Part shown: positions 1 through 13,742 of the stretch, piece after piece
How the letters are laid out: each line of letters begins with the position of its first letter
How positions within the stretch are numbered: the first letter of the stretch is position 1
Source: Anaeromyces robustus
Taxonomy: Eukaryota > Neocallimastigomycota > Neocallimastigomycetes > Neocallimastigales > Neocallimastigaceae
Direction: 5' to 3'
Length of the DNA: 64,000 nucleotides
NCBI GenBank assembly: GCA_002104895.1
Contig: MCFG01000016.1
Span: forward strand, 32,501-96,500
The notes under the pieces: model-generated
What the model was told of the DNA's origin: nothing
The model's database searches: none
The model's input: the letters and a program-made list of their open reading frames with translations, nothing else
Translations under genes and position numbers: made by a program

Positions 1-249
1 AATCATTGTTCCCTTGTATTAAAATAAAATATGTGGATTATTATCCGCAAATGTATATATATAAACTTTATTATTAATAATTACATATAATATATTACGT
101 AATAATATTAATAAAACATTTTTAATATATTATGAAATATAATAATATTAACATAGTATTAATATAGAATTTATATTAATAAAATGTTTTCAAGATTATT
201 GAATTTACTTTCTATTAATACATTTTATCAATGTTTTTTTTTTGAATGA

Positions 250-500
250 TAAATATTAAAATATGATTGGTTACCGGTTTCAATGAGGTAGTGGTATGAT
301 GAAATTGCTCTTAATATAATAAAAAAAAAATTGTATAAATTCTTTTATTAGATATTATAAGGAATAAAGTGAAGATAAAGACTGATTTTAAATTTGAAAA
401 TCAAAAAATCTTAGTGCTACCAAAAGAAATGTTAGTAGTGTATTATGTATTTTAGGTGGCTATCTAAGGTTAATCATGAAATGTTTTTTGGAATTTTAAA
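250..500 (+). pseudogene. Possible eroded coding fragment, family unknown
   Basis: This stretch is richer in G and C than its surroundings. It gives short protein-like reads in more than one frame, for example WYDEIALNIIKKK and SVLCILGGYLRLIMK, but no continuous frame. I do not recognise a family. It could be a decayed gene or element, or chance. Confidence 0.2.
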
Positions 501-1029
501 ACAACATTATGAATAAATGTAAAATATTAAAAAATAGTTTAATTTAGTTTATACTATTTATTTAATTAAAATATTTATTAATGAAACAAATTATTCAATA
601 ATAAATAAGTAATTAAATAAAAAAGATAAATAGATAGTATTAAATAAAAACTAAATAAATAAATTGATTCTTCTAATGGTAAACATTTTAAAGTAATTTA
701 CTTTGTATAAATTGTATCATGTGGTTCAAAAAAAATTATGACTATACTTTCTTTATACTATTATAATAAATATTAATATAATTATTATTATACTAAAAAA
801 AACATAAAAATTTTTTTATAATAATAAATAAATAAATAAATAAATATTGCTAAGATATATAATTTATAATATGTTCTTTTATTAATTTTTATATGTAATA
901 TGTCTTTTTTCTTTTTTAGTTAATAAATAAATAATTAAATATTATTAAATTAAAGATTTTCGATTCATTACATATAAAGATTTGTAACATATATATTTAA
1001 TTATAATAATCAAATTTATATATCATAAA

Positions 1030-1330
1030 CCAACAAAAATCTATTCTGGCATAAATTCATTAGATAATTTAGAATCATGATTAAAGAAATATTGTAGGAA
1101 GATTTTACTTAGTATATTGGAAGTTCCATTAAAAATTATAGTATTTAAGATATTATTGAAATTTTAAATTAATGTGACAAGAAATTATTTGAATGTTCTG
1201 GTATATTACCAAATCCAGCTTTAAGTTAAAAGTAAGAAAGTGAAAAAATTGTTATAATATTGATTTATTTTAGCTTTTGGTGGGGTAATGTTTTAATGAT
1301 TGTTATAAAGATGTTTTATATAATATGAAA
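1030..1330 (+). pseudogene. Possible eroded coding fragment, family unknown
   Basis: One forward frame reads as protein-like text (for example YIGSSIKNYS and KKLFECSGILPNPALS) interrupted by several stop codons. The local base composition is closer to that of exons in this window than to the flanking DNA. No family is recognised. The number of stops is not far from chance at this AT content, so the call is weak. Confidence 0.25.
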
Positions 1331-1623
1331 GTTGTTACTCAATAAAAATTCTTTTTATGTTTAAAAATTATTAGTACTGAATAATAAAAAAATAAATAAC
1401 AATGGCTTACATAATAAATAATATTATAAAAAAGATAATATTAACATAAAAAAGTTATATATCTTTCATTCCAATTGTTTACTTAAAAAATTAAATATAA
1501 ATAATACCTTTGTGTAACATTCATAATTCATTACATAAAATAAATTGACTCATAATTATTCATGTTTTACAACTTTAAAAAATTCTCAAATAGGAAATTA
1601 TATTAAATAGATAAATCATAAGA

Positions 1624-1663
<40 letters not shown>

Positions 1664-1696
1664 AAATAAATTCTATTTAAATATTTTAACAAATAA

Positions 1697-1852
1697 TATC
1701 AACAATAATAATAAAAAAAAATCTTTTATATGAGAAAATTTTATTTATTATTTGATGTTTAAAAATAATTAAGATATCAATAATAATAATAAAAAATAAT
1801 CTTTTATTATGAGAAAATTTTATTTATTATTTGATGTTTAAAAAAAATTAAG
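1697..1852. repeat. Tandem duplication, two copies of about 77 bp
   Basis: The block starting atatcaa(c/t)aataataat and ending aattaag occurs at about 1697-1773 and again at 1774-1852. The copies differ by a few substitutions and A-run length changes. Confidence 0.85.
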
Positions 1853-2020
1853 AAAAAAAGTTTTAAATTATATATAGTAAAATAATTATTTAATAAATAA
1901 ATAAATTAATAAATAAATAAATAAATAAATACATAAAATAGTTAAATTAGTTAACAATCTATTACTATATATATAAAACGAAAGATTTTAATTAAATGTA
2001 GAGCATTCTTTATTCTATTA

Positions 2021-3113
2021 TTAATAATCTAAAAAACGTAAAATTTTTTGAAGGTTATCTATTTCTTGTTGATTTGTTAGTACTTTTTTTAATTCCTATA
2101 TATATATATATTTATATAATAATATTATAGATATTATAGATTAGTATATACCATCAAGTTAATAATTATAAATAATATATTAAATATTTATATCGTTTGT
2201 TTATTATTTATATTACATATATTAACTTACATGAATCATAACTTTCAAACTTTGAATTTTTCGTATTAAATTTGGTTCTAATTTTAAAATAATATCATTT
2301 AATAATCTATAAGCCATTTTAGCTTTATTAATATCAATAATATCTAAAATTAAAATAGATTAAAAAATGGATTAAAATATAAAATGAACAATATTTTAGT
2401 ATTAATTTTTAATTTTATAATCTATATAATAAATATGTAATTTTTTATCCATTACCTTTTGATAAATAATTTATCATTTCTAAGTATAGATTATTAAATA
2501 TATATTTTGTTAAGTTAAATATATATTTATATTCTGGAGTAGTCTATTTGCATAATTATAATTAATTAGTTATATTATAATTAAATTAATATTTTTATTT
2601 TATTTTATTTTATTTTATTTTATTTTGTTTTATTTTTTAATTTTTTTAATAAACTAAATAGATATAAATAAAATTTTATATTTGTATATATACCATATAA
2701 TTATCTTTACTCCATATCGATTCAAGAAGTCTTGTAATATTTTGACAAAGAATATTTACATAACTTTTTGAACAAGTATCTTTATATTTTATGAAATTCA
2801 TAATTATGAATACTAATCCATATAATGAATGATCTGGTAAAGAATTATTCTATATTATATATATATATATATATATAAAATAATTAATAATAACAAATTA
2901 TTAATAAAATATTATAAAAAAATATAATAATTTAATAAAAATAATAAATATTCATATAATATTTATTATATTTTAAATTTAATTATTTTATGATATTTAC
3001 AAAAACTTTAACTGTGAATGGCTCAAGTAAATTTAAAATTTTATTTTGGGGTATACCATTTAAAGATTTTAACCTTTTTACAACGCTCTATTGAATAATA
3101 ATATTAATAATAA

Positions 3114-3145
<32 letters not shown>

Positions 3146-3790
3146 TAATAATTAGAATAATAATATATTAGAAAAATTTAAAAATTATATTATTATTTAC
3201 ATTATTTATTTCATTTTGTCGTTTCCAGATATTTGCAATTTGTTCATTCTTTGCATTTATTTCATCTAAATTATAATGTTATTTATTTATTTTTATTTAT
3301 TATTAATAAATAAATTTATATATATAAATATATATATAAAGTAAGGATTATTGTAATTATTAAAATATAATAAAATATAAAAAAAAATATTAATAAGAAG
3401 ACTGTATATTCATATTAATTATATTAATATATTATTAAATTAAATTTTCTTGATTATATACCATCATCGATTTTTCTTTTTTTAGAATTCGATAAAACTT
3501 CTTGAACTTTTAATGCTGGTATTACTTGTTTATCTAAATATCTTTTATTTAGTGTTTCCAATTCATTACTATTATAACCCATAAGTATAGTAAGTATGAA
3601 ACTTAAATATTGTTGTGGTTGAATTTTTGTTGTAAATAATAAATTTTGACGTAATTCAAAAACTTCAAGTATTTTATCAATAGTTTCACTTGAAAGGAAT
3701 TTATCTTTTTATAAAAATCAAAATATTAAAATAAAATAATATTATTAATATTATTATAATTATTTATTAATATTATTAGTATAATCATAA

Positions 3791-3834
<44 letters not shown>

Positions 3835-4784
3835 ATATTATTAAAAATTTACTTTTACAACATGTTAGTATAGCTTTAAATAATTTTTCGTTTATAGTTG
3901 GGAAATAATATATAATATTAATTAATTTTTTTTGTAATTCACAAGGTAATTGAATAAATGGTCCAAAAATACTTCCTATTTAATTTAATTTAATATTTAG
4001 AGTATAAATAATAAAGTTTTTTTTAATTTATTTATTCAGTGAATACTCCTAAAATATTATAAATTCTATTTGAATTTATATTGATTTATAATTTAATGTC
4101 AATTTATATAACAAACCTTTATTTGGAATTTCAACATAGAAATATGGTATCATAGTCATTTGCAAATTTTCAAGAAATTGCTAATATGCAAAATATATTA
4201 ATTAAATTATATAATTTTTTTTTTTATTAAATATTAATAATTACTTCAATTTTCAAGTAAATTTATTATAAATATTTTACTCACAATCCTTTCTTGGAAG
4301 TTAATTCCAAATTTGAATAATTTCAATAGTATATCAAATATTGTCTATATTTAAAAGTATATATATTAATAATTATTATTATTATATAATATAAAAATAT
4401 ATAATATATAGTGTAAAACATATTATATATAGACAAATATTTATTATTAATAATACTTACCTCAGTAGTATTTAAATATACAGTTTTTAATTCCCACATA
4501 AGTCTTGGTAAAGAAGAAAATACTTTTTTTATGTGCTCAAAAAATACTGGATTTTGATAAAAAAGATTATTTTCGTTTAATAACTGATTAATGAATTTTA
4601 TTAATGATCTTTTAGCTCCAGATTGAGAGTGAACTTTCATAAAATATTCGCTAATAATCTAAATTTATAATTTAAAAATATTATTCATTTATTTTATTTA
4701 TTACATATATATATTAATTGATTGAAAAAAAATAGAGCAATTCAATATAATAATATTGGTAATATTAATAAATATTAACTCTTA

Positions 4785-4824
<40 letters not shown>

Positions 4825-6520
4825 TGCTTACATCGACAATTTTTAATGAATCATTTTGTGGTAACGAATTAATTAATTTTAAGATTGCGGGGAAAAGTGT
4901 ATTTAAATGTTCTGCTTTAATATCATTTATCATAACAAATTTTTCATTCTTTCTCTATTATAATATTTATATTTTTATATTTTTATATAATTTTAAATAT
5001 TAATAAATATATATAAAATTCTGAATTTGAAATAAAAATAACAAAAAAAATTTTTTTAAATATTATTTCATACCTTTCCAAAGAATATATTAAAATATTT
5101 CATTAAATTATTTAAACATATAGTAATAAGTTTTGAATTATCATTCCAGTTTAAAGATAAAAAGGTTGATAGTAATTCACAGAAAATAATATTAATTTCT
5201 TTTACATAATCTTCAGTCTTATTTATTTATTTATTTTATTTATTATTTTTATAATAATTATAGATATATAATTTTAATTTTTTTGATTGTTTAAATAAAA
5301 TTAAAAAATTAATAAATAATTATTAAAAAAAAATTAATAATGAAAGTATAAAAGTATAAAAGTATATAAGTATATAAATAACTATATAATTATTATTACC
5401 TTTTGATCTTTAATTGAACATTTTTCATTTCCAAATGGGAAATAAATCATCATATGGTTTATAATAAGTTTTAAATAGGATTCAACCCATTCATTTGATT
5501 CCTTTTCACTTTCTGAATATTTTTTCCAAACTAAATTTTGAATTTGAATAATAGTTTTTATTATAACAAGTGTTGGTGAAAAATTAACATTTCCTATAAA
5601 AGCATCAGAACTTGTTTCAATCCAACAATTAAATAATACTGGAAGTAATATATCCATAAAATCCTATATTGTTATATTTTGAAAGATTTTTTTTTTAAAA
5701 AAAAAAGATAATAATATAAATATTAATATAATTACTTTAATAGATATTCATTATATAAATATTCTTATATTTAAATAATAATAATAACATAAAATGAAAA
5801 AAATAAACATAACAAATAAACAAAAAGAATAATAATAATTATAATAATTAACATATATAATATTCTTACTTTTAATTGACTTTTATTATTTAAATTGTAT
5901 GAATTTTTAATATTTTGAGTTTTTAAGAAAGTATTAGTTTCTGATATACCTAGACTATCTTTATCAATTCTATCTGTTGAATTATTTGATTTTTGTTCAG
6001 CATTAAAAATATCTAATACCACACTATTATCATTATTTTTATTATAAACATGTTCGGTATTGGAATAAATTTGAATAGATGATTGTTTAGTCCAATTTAT
6101 ATTTATATTTTCCTTAATATCTTCGTTTTTATTGTTATTACTATAAATATAATATAATATAATATAATATAATATAATATAATATATTACATTATATAAG
6201 AAATATTAGTTAATAAATGTTTTATTTTGTTATTTTAAATATATATATATATAATATTTTTATACGAAGATAGAATACGATAGATTTTGGTTATCATTGA
6301 TAATTATTGATAAGAAATCATAAAAACTTGTCAAAATAGCTGCACGGGACTTTTTAATAATAGAAAAATTATAATTAGATCATTATTGATAATATACATT
6401 AATTAAATAAAATATAAATATAATCATACTTTTGTTGAACCAAGTTTACTTTTTGGATTAACTAATAAAGAATTTGAAAGTGATGACGAATCTTTATAAT
6501 TATAAATTTATTATATATAC

Positions 6521-6568
<48 letters not shown>

Positions 6569-8259
6569 AGTATTAAATATAATATATTAAAATATTTTAT
6601 TTAAAAAAAATAATTATTTAATAAAAATTATAATTACTTGATTTAGAATTCATTTTCATATCTCCTGTTAAATGATTTAAAAAGTTTGGTATTAACTAAT
6701 ATTTTTATAATATTAAATTATAAAATAAATATTAATATAAATATAAATTTAAATTTAAATTTAAATTAGATAATATTTTTTAACAATTTTAATAAATATA
6801 TTTTCATTTTTTAATTTTTTTTTTTTAAAAAAAAAAAAGGAAATTACTTTATCTGAATAATATATAGTTAATGTTGGAAAATTATCAATAAATAATTTTA
6901 AAAATTTTAATGAGTCAAGTCTTATATCTTCTAATATATGTGTCATAGCTGAACACAAATATGCCATAAATACTGACATAAATGGTTTTATTTGATCCTT
7001 TTCATTTATTTATTATTTATTATATTTTTATAAAAAGTATTTATTAATTAAAAATTAGATTTAAATGAAATATACACATATAAATTAAAATTACAATTAA
7101 TAAAATAGAAAATAAAAAAAATAAAATAATTAAAATAAACTTAATTATTAGAAATTTGATTTATAAGCTTACTATTTTTAAATCCGGTATTAATATTTTA
7201 TAGAATTGTAAAAGGGCTAAACGAACATCTGGTTCCTAAAAACAAGAATTATCAATAATAATATAGATTGGAATTTCATTTCTATTTAAAAATTCATTTT
7301 CTTTTAAATATATATAATTATTTGTAAATTATAGCAACATATTTAATTACTTTATCAATAAAAATAGGTATTGTTTTTTCAAAAACAGTTCCTAAATTTA
7401 AGAAAATTTCATCTGGATAATTTGTATATATTTCCTTAATTCCATTTAATGCATCTTTACATATATATATTTGTTAATACCATTATAATACAAAAATAAT
7501 TATTTTTAAATAATATCTATTTTGTTAAATTATTATTATGACAATTATATTATTTATATATTCAATTAAAATATTTACCTTTCCTTGTAATACTACTATA
7601 ATGCTTTGCTTGTCCTAATAATTCTTTTAAAGTTAAATTTCTGGAACTTGTAATTTCTTTTTTTTCTTCAACAATTCCTTGGTCAGGAACATAAATAGCT
7701 ATAAATTAAATTATATAAATTCAAAAACTTAATTATTAGAAATTCGATTTATATATAAAATGAAATTTCATTTAATAAGAAATTTGATTCATATATGAAT
7801 TGAAATTTCATTTATTTAAAAATCATAATATATTAGATTTGAACGATAAATATGTAAATTCTTGAATAGAATTTTTATACCTTTAGTTTTAAATGAAATA
7901 TCTGTTTGTGTTGAAGGTGCAAGCTTTTTCTTTCCTACTTTTAATTTTTGTTTCTTTTTTATATTATATAATAAATATATTATAAAACAAAGGAAAATTT
8001 TTATTTAATAATTAGTTTTATAATTATTAAGTTCTATTTTAACTTAAATATTTTTTCTTTTCTTTTCGTTTCTTATCTCTTTCTTTTTATCTCTTTTTTT
8101 TTTCTTTTATTATTATCTTTTTATTTGAATAAAATTTCTTTATATATATTAAATTTATATATATTAAATAAAATAGTAACAAAATCCACAATGATTTTTA
8201 TATATTACTTGGAAATCTTGATTCTTCAATTTTTTCTTTCTCTGACTTGTTTTAGGCAT
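2021..8259 (-). CDS. IPI1: Rix1-complex subunit, IPI1/TEX10 family (pre-60S ribosome biogenesis)
   Basis: Predicted Ipi1/TEX10 protein of about 941 residues. In the known family it works with Rix1 and Ipi3 (PELP1 and WDR18) in processing and nuclear export of pre-60S particles. The start MPKTSQRKKK at 8259 and the following KLKVGKKKLAPSTQTDISFKTK carry the family's diagnostic N-terminus; the rest is helical and armadillo-like. Exons (descending): 8209-8259, 7881-7953, 7579-7698, 7351-7454, 7173-7235, 6848-6997, 6638-6695, 6430-6491, 6279-6349, 5870-6140, 5400-5663, 5074-5217, 4832-4954, 4461-4658, 4285-4344, 4117-4180, 3853-3975, 3462-3704, 3201-3265, 3001-3087, 2694-2849, 2456-2543, 2231-2343, 2021-2095. 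They sum to 942 codons including stop. The length matches animal TEX10 (about 930) rather than short yeast Ipi1 (about 330). Exon 9 (6279-6349) is needed to keep frame. Some borders may be off by a few bases. Confidence 0.85.
6524..6567. repeat. Poly(A) tract in an intron of the IPI1-like gene
   Basis: About 40 consecutive A on the plus strand, so poly(T) in the transcript of the minus-strand gene, between coding exons 7 and 8. A (ATAAT)n run of about 35 bp lies in another intron at 6148-6185. Confidence 0.9.
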
Positions 8260-9198
8260 TTTAGTTTTTTATAGTTTTAATATTTTTTCTTTTTTAATTC
8301 TATTTTCCTTTTTTAATTACTATTATAAATATTTTGGATAAACTTTTAATAAATAATTTGATATTGATATAAAAATATTTGTATTAATTTTTTTGGTTAT
8401 AATATTAAAAATTTTAATTTTTATTTTAATTTTGTTGTTTGATAGATTAAAAAAAAAAAAAAAAAACAAAATTTAAAAAATTGAATTTCAACCAATCAAT
8501 ATTTAAAAAATTATAATTATTAAATACTTTTTCATTATCAATAATAATTTAATAAATATATAAATCAGGTAAGTTATATACTATAAATATTATAAAAAAT
8601 ATATTCTTTTGACATAATTATAACCATTTATCATGTTAAAAAACATAAATATATTTATATTATTATATATTTAGTTTTGTAACTTTATGTATTTAATATA
8701 ATTAATTTTAATGATTTATCCTTTTTAATAATATATATTATTATCAACATAGTACAATAATACTAATAAATAATAATTTTCTGTTTAAATTATTATTATA
8801 TTAAAAATCAGAAAATATCAATTAATGTTTTATTTATTATATTTATATTATCTATTATTTTGTAAATATTTTATTTTATTGTTACTGAAGTTCTTTGAAT
8901 GTATTTTTTTTTTTTTTATGGTTATTCTTTTTTTTAATATTTAACCCTTTTTTTTATTCTATTATAATTTTATTAAAACGGATAATTTATTAATAAATTT
9001 TATGCTAAGCATAACATATTGAATTAGTTTTTTAATTTATAATATTTATGGTATTTATGTATAGCACATTACATAATAAAATAAAATAAAATAAATAAAT
9101 AAATAAATAAATAATTAATTAATTAAATTAATAATAATTAGATGAAAAAATTAGAAATTAATTAATTAATTAAATGAATAGATAGATAGATAAATATA

Positions 9199-9269
<71 letters not shown>

Positions 9270-9509
9270 ATATATATATATATAAGTAAATAAATAAGAA
9301 AGAATTGGAAATAATATTTTTAAGATTATTTATCTTTATATGGATATTAAAATTTTGCTTTATATAATAAACAGTTTTTAAGTATTTTTTGATTAATAAT
9401 ATAATTTTAAAATAAGAGTTAATAGAATATATATATAATATATATTTGCTTTTTTTTTTTTCTTTAAGAAATTATAATAATTCTATATTATTATATGTAT
9501 TCATAAGTA
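8260..9509. promoter_or_regulatory. Divergent spacer between IPI1-like and Asn-rich genes
   Basis: This 1.25 kb spacer must hold both 5' regions. It contains ATTGATTGGT (minus strand, near 8490-8500), a reversed CCAAT-like box about 235 bp upstream of the IPI1 start. An (AAAT)n array lies at about 9200-9270. No reading frame of interest was seen. Confidence 0.5.
9200..9272. repeat. (AAAT)n tetranucleotide array
   Basis: About 70 bp of near-perfect aaat repeats, preceded by gata repeats and shorter taat runs from 9070. Confidence 0.95.
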
Positions 9510-12500
9510 ATGGATAATCAGGTAAAAAAAACATCATAGTAATATAAAAAAAATTGACATAACATTTTTAAATTATATAATTTTAACTTTTGTTCTTTAA
9601 TAATTTTATTAATACATTCATAGAATTCTTCATTTTTATTTGGGAATGTGAATAATAAAAATGATAATAAAAATAATAATAATGCAAATTTTTTAATGGG
9701 AAATAACTCTCCTTTTTCTTCCATAAATGAATTTCACAATCCAATGTTAAATAGTTCATTTAATAATAATAATAATAATAATGATAACAATAACAGTAAT
9801 AATAATGTTTTCAATCAAAATAATATGTTCAATAATTTTTCATATTCATTGTTAAATAATTCTAACATGAACATGAATATGAATATGAATTCTGAAAATG
9901 GAAACATTAATAATATGAATAACTTAATGAATTTGAATTATTTAAATTCTCAAGGAAATTTCAATTTTATGAATAATAATTATGTGTTTAATAATAATAA
10001 CAACAATAATAATAATAATAATAATAATGGTCTTAATAATAAGAATTTTAATTCTGGAGATAATAATAATACCAATAATATAGAAAATAATAATAATTTT
10101 TTTTTTATTAACAATTCAGATATGAATTTTAATAATATGAATAATAGTCAAAGTAATTATTATGGAATAAATTCAAATACATATAATAATATGATTTCCT
10201 ATAATAATTTGGGTAATAATAATAATAATAATAATGATAATAATGATAATAATAATGATAATAATAATAATTTTAATTCTATGCTAAATAATAATTCCAG
10301 TAATTATTATAATTCTAATGATAATTCAAATAATAATTCCAATAATTATTATAATTCAAATGATAATTCTAGTTTTATGGACAATAATAGTAATAGTAAT
10401 AGTAATGATAGTGGTAGTACAAATTTAAATAATTCTAATTTTAAATTGAATGATGAAACATATAATAATGTATTAAATCTTTTAAATGCCATAAAAAATA
10501 AACCTCAAATTACGAATAAACGTAATAATTTAAATTTTAATAATAAGAATTTACCTAATCAAATTTTAGAATTTCAAAAGCAACTTCAAAGTCCAGAAGA
10601 AATCTTAAAATATAATAATGATTTATTTAGTATGAATACAAATAATTATAATACTTCATATAGTAATAATAATAACATTGCCAATAATAGTAATATACAT
10701 GATACCAATCAAAGTAGTGTTACTAATAGAGATAGCAGTATTAGTATTTATAATATAAATTCTAATAATGATAATAATCGAAATAATTATTTTTCAGTAA
10801 ATAATTATAATAATAGTTTTGATTATAAAGATAATAAAGATGATAATAATGATATAAATGACTATGATTCTTATGATCGTTATAATGAAAGGAGAAATAG
10901 AGAAAAAGAAAAAGAACGAGAAAAAATTAGAGATGAATATAGAGATAGAGACAGCAAAAGAAATAGAGATAAAGAAAAGGAAAGGGAAAGAGAAAAAGAA
11001 AGAGAAAGAGAAAGAGAAAAAAGAAGAGAAAGAGAAAGAGGAAAAGATAGAGAAAGAGATAGAGAAAGAGATAGGGAAAGAGAAAAAAGAAAGGAAAGAG
11101 AAAGAGAAAGAAATAAAGAAAAAGAAAGAGATAGGGAAAAAGAAAAAGTGAAAGAAAGAGAGAAAGATAAAGATAAAGAAAAATCAAAATTAGAAAATGA
11201 TGAAGAATTTAATCGTAAATATCAAAAAAATCATGATAAAGAAAGTCAATATTATCGTAGTTATCAACAAAGTAAATATGTTGATAGTTTATCTGACTTA
11301 TCTAATAAGTTTAATACAAATATGGAAGAATCCACTGATATTATTAATAAAATTGATGATTCTGTAGATAATGGAAAAAAAGAAAAGCAAGAATCTCAAA
11401 GTCACATTAAAAGTTTTGATGAAAGAAAACTGGAATTATATAAAAGAAGAAGTAATAGTAATATAAAGCAAAAAAATAGTAATAGTATTTCAACTTCTGG
11501 AGGAGGAATGAACATTGTATTTGAAATTCTTCAAAAAAATAAAGATAAACTATTTTCAGATGAAAAAGGTATATCTTATAATATAAATATTAAATAAAAA
11601 CTAATTAATATATTATTTATTATATTAAATATATAATATTAATTAATTAATAATAATAATAATATTATTATATTTCTATAACTATTAATTTATTTATTTA
11701 AGTAATAAATAAATCAGAAAATAAAAATGAAGAAAATGAAGATATAATTCCTCAAAAGAGAAAAATTAATGATAGTTTAGTTAATAAAATAACAGATCAA
11801 AACTCAACCAAAGATGTTCAATTGAAAAATAAAAAGAATAAAATTGAGAAAGAAGAAATAATTACTGATATTAAATCAAATGAAACTAATAATAATACTA
11901 TCATTAATAATGAAAATAATAATGAAAATATTAATGAAAACAATGAAAATAATAATGAAAATAATAATGAAAATAATAATAAAAATAATAATAAAAATAA
12001 TGAAAATAATAATAATAATAGTAATAATAATAATAATAATTCAATTCAACAAGATACCCATACAACAAAATCTAATAAATCTGGGCAAAAAAATAATGAG
12101 AACAATACTACAGATTTAATATCCAAGCCAAAACAATTTGCATTAACACCTGATGTATTAAGAACTATAGCTTCTTTAGTTGAACAATCATCATTTGTCA
12201 GTCTATTTCAAAAATTAATGAAAGAACAAGTAATTTTTATATTTATTTATAATTATATTTAAATAATTAAAATTATTTTATTATATATAAAAATACTTTT
12301 GACTGATACAAAATATTATAAATCTATAAATTTATATATAGAGTGAAAAAGAGGAAGAATTATTAAATAAAAGAAAGAAGGTTTTAGATGGACAAGAAAA
12401 GAAGAAACAAGAAGCATTAGCAAAGTACTATATTTATAATATAAATATAAAAAATAATTAATATTAAATTAAAATATAGATTAATATATTTTTTTTTTTT

Positions 12501-13059
12501 TTTACATTTTATTATATATTAAGACAAATTATTGGTAGTATGACCCAAGAAGAAATTGATGTAAGTATATTATTATATTTAATATTAATTTTTATAATTG
12601 ATTTTTATTTATTAATTAGTTATCATAATTATATTATAATATAATTAATATACCAATAATAGGCATTTGAATACGAATTACTAGTTGAAGTTCAAAAATG
12701 TGATAGTTATATTATCAAACAATTTGATATTGAGATAGAAAGGCAACAGAAGATATTAGAAAAGGTATTTATAAATTTATATAATATTATTGAAGTAAAC
12801 AATAATAAATAATATTATGTTAGATTACTAATCCCATATATAAATATATTTAATTTATTATGTCTTTTATAATAATACTTAACTTTTTTTTATATATATA
12901 CAAATGTAATAATAATAATAACACACACATATATACACACAATAAAAAAAAAAAAAGGCAAATGTTCCATTGTTTTATGTAACTAAAGACCCTGAAACTA
13001 TAAAATCTCAAAAAAAGATTCTATCGTTAATTATTAATATGATATCAACGCTTCAATAG
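9510..13059 (+). CDS. Asn-rich, Arg/Glu-rich protein with a conserved-looking helical C-terminus
   Basis: Predicted protein of 935 residues; function not recognised. Exons: 9510-9521 (MDNQ only), 9624-11568, 11703-12229, 12342-12424, 12524-12560, 12663-12764, 12958-13059; together 936 codons with stop. The 12-nt first coding exon is inferred from a good GTAAAA donor and the in-frame join to NSSFLFGNV. Residues 1 to about 400 are dominated by Asn runs with Met, Ser and Gly. About 415-530 are alternating Arg/Lys/Glu/Asp of the RERE type seen in many nuclear RNA-processing and chromatin proteins. A second Asn/Glu run follows. The last 160 residues are normal in composition: FALTPDVLRTIASLVEQ, then a charged helix, then FEYELLVEVQKCDSYIIK and ANVPLFYVTKDPETIKSQ. 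This last part is the probable functional domain. A nuclear role is only an inference from composition. Confidence 0.75.
10900..11190 (+). repeat. Almost pure purine tract coding for the Arg/Glu/Lys region
   Basis: About 280 bases of nearly uninterrupted A and G (gagaaagagaaa-like units) on the plus strand. This keeps other frames open, so overlapping open frames here are shadows of the real gene. Long polypurine mirror-like tracts can in principle form triplex DNA. Confidence 0.85.
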
Positions 13060-13711
13060 ATTTTGTTATTTATTATTTATTTTTATTTATTAATTTAATA
13101 TTATAATTTATTTATTCTCTTTTTAATTATTTCTATTAACATTTTAATAAAATAAGAGTTAAAAAAAGTTTTTCTATCTGTAATAACGATAATATCATAA
13201 TTATTTTAATAACAGATGATAATCATAATGGGTAAAAAATTTTATATTAATTAATAATAAAATTATAAATTAATATAAAATAGTTTTTTTTTTTTTTTTT
13301 ATCAATGTAATAAAATAACCAATAAATATAACAATTATATTTATTTATGTTATATTAATAAAAATAAACATTAACAAAATATATTTATTTTTAAATAATA
13401 CCCATTATAAAGCAAAAAAGCAAAAAAACAAAAAACAAAAAACAAAAAACAAAAAACAAAAAACAATTATTTATTAACTTACATATGTTAATTATTTATT
13501 TTTATCATTAATTTTTAAAGCAAAACTTGTTTTACTTTATATAAAATATAATAAATACATAAGAATTTACAAATAAAATAATTTATGAAAAAATCTGATA
13601 AAATAAATTTATTTTTATATTTTTTTATTTTATATTTATTTAATATTTTAGATTTTTTTTTTTTTTTTATTTAATATTTAATCTATAATTTTTAGTTTTT
13701 TATTATTAAAA

Positions 13712-13742
<31 letters not shown>

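Larger units (their letters stand above)
1..2020. other. Intergenic region left of the IPI1-like gene
   Basis: No gene can be supported here. The DNA is mostly A and T with (AAAT)n runs at 1621-1672 and 1905-1930 and a tandem duplication at 1697-1852. Two islands with more G and C, 250-500 and 1030-1330, resemble eroded coding sequence and are listed separately. Confidence 0.6.

Noticed and set aside
1030-1330. Possible gene from an organism that reads TAA and TAG as glutamine, such as a rumen ciliate
   Set aside because: The frame ends in TGA and could be read that way, but the stop frequency is near chance for this AT content and no family is recognised, so transfer cannot be claimed.
9518-9724. 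Minus-strand frame of 68 residues with a hydrophobic stretch
   Set aside because: It overlaps the first intron and second exon of the plus-strand Asn-rich gene, whose frame and splice sites are better supported.
10927-11187. Leu/Phe-rich minus-strand frame and Lys/Glu-rich plus-strand frame
   Set aside because: Both are shadows of the polypurine tract in the Asn-rich gene.
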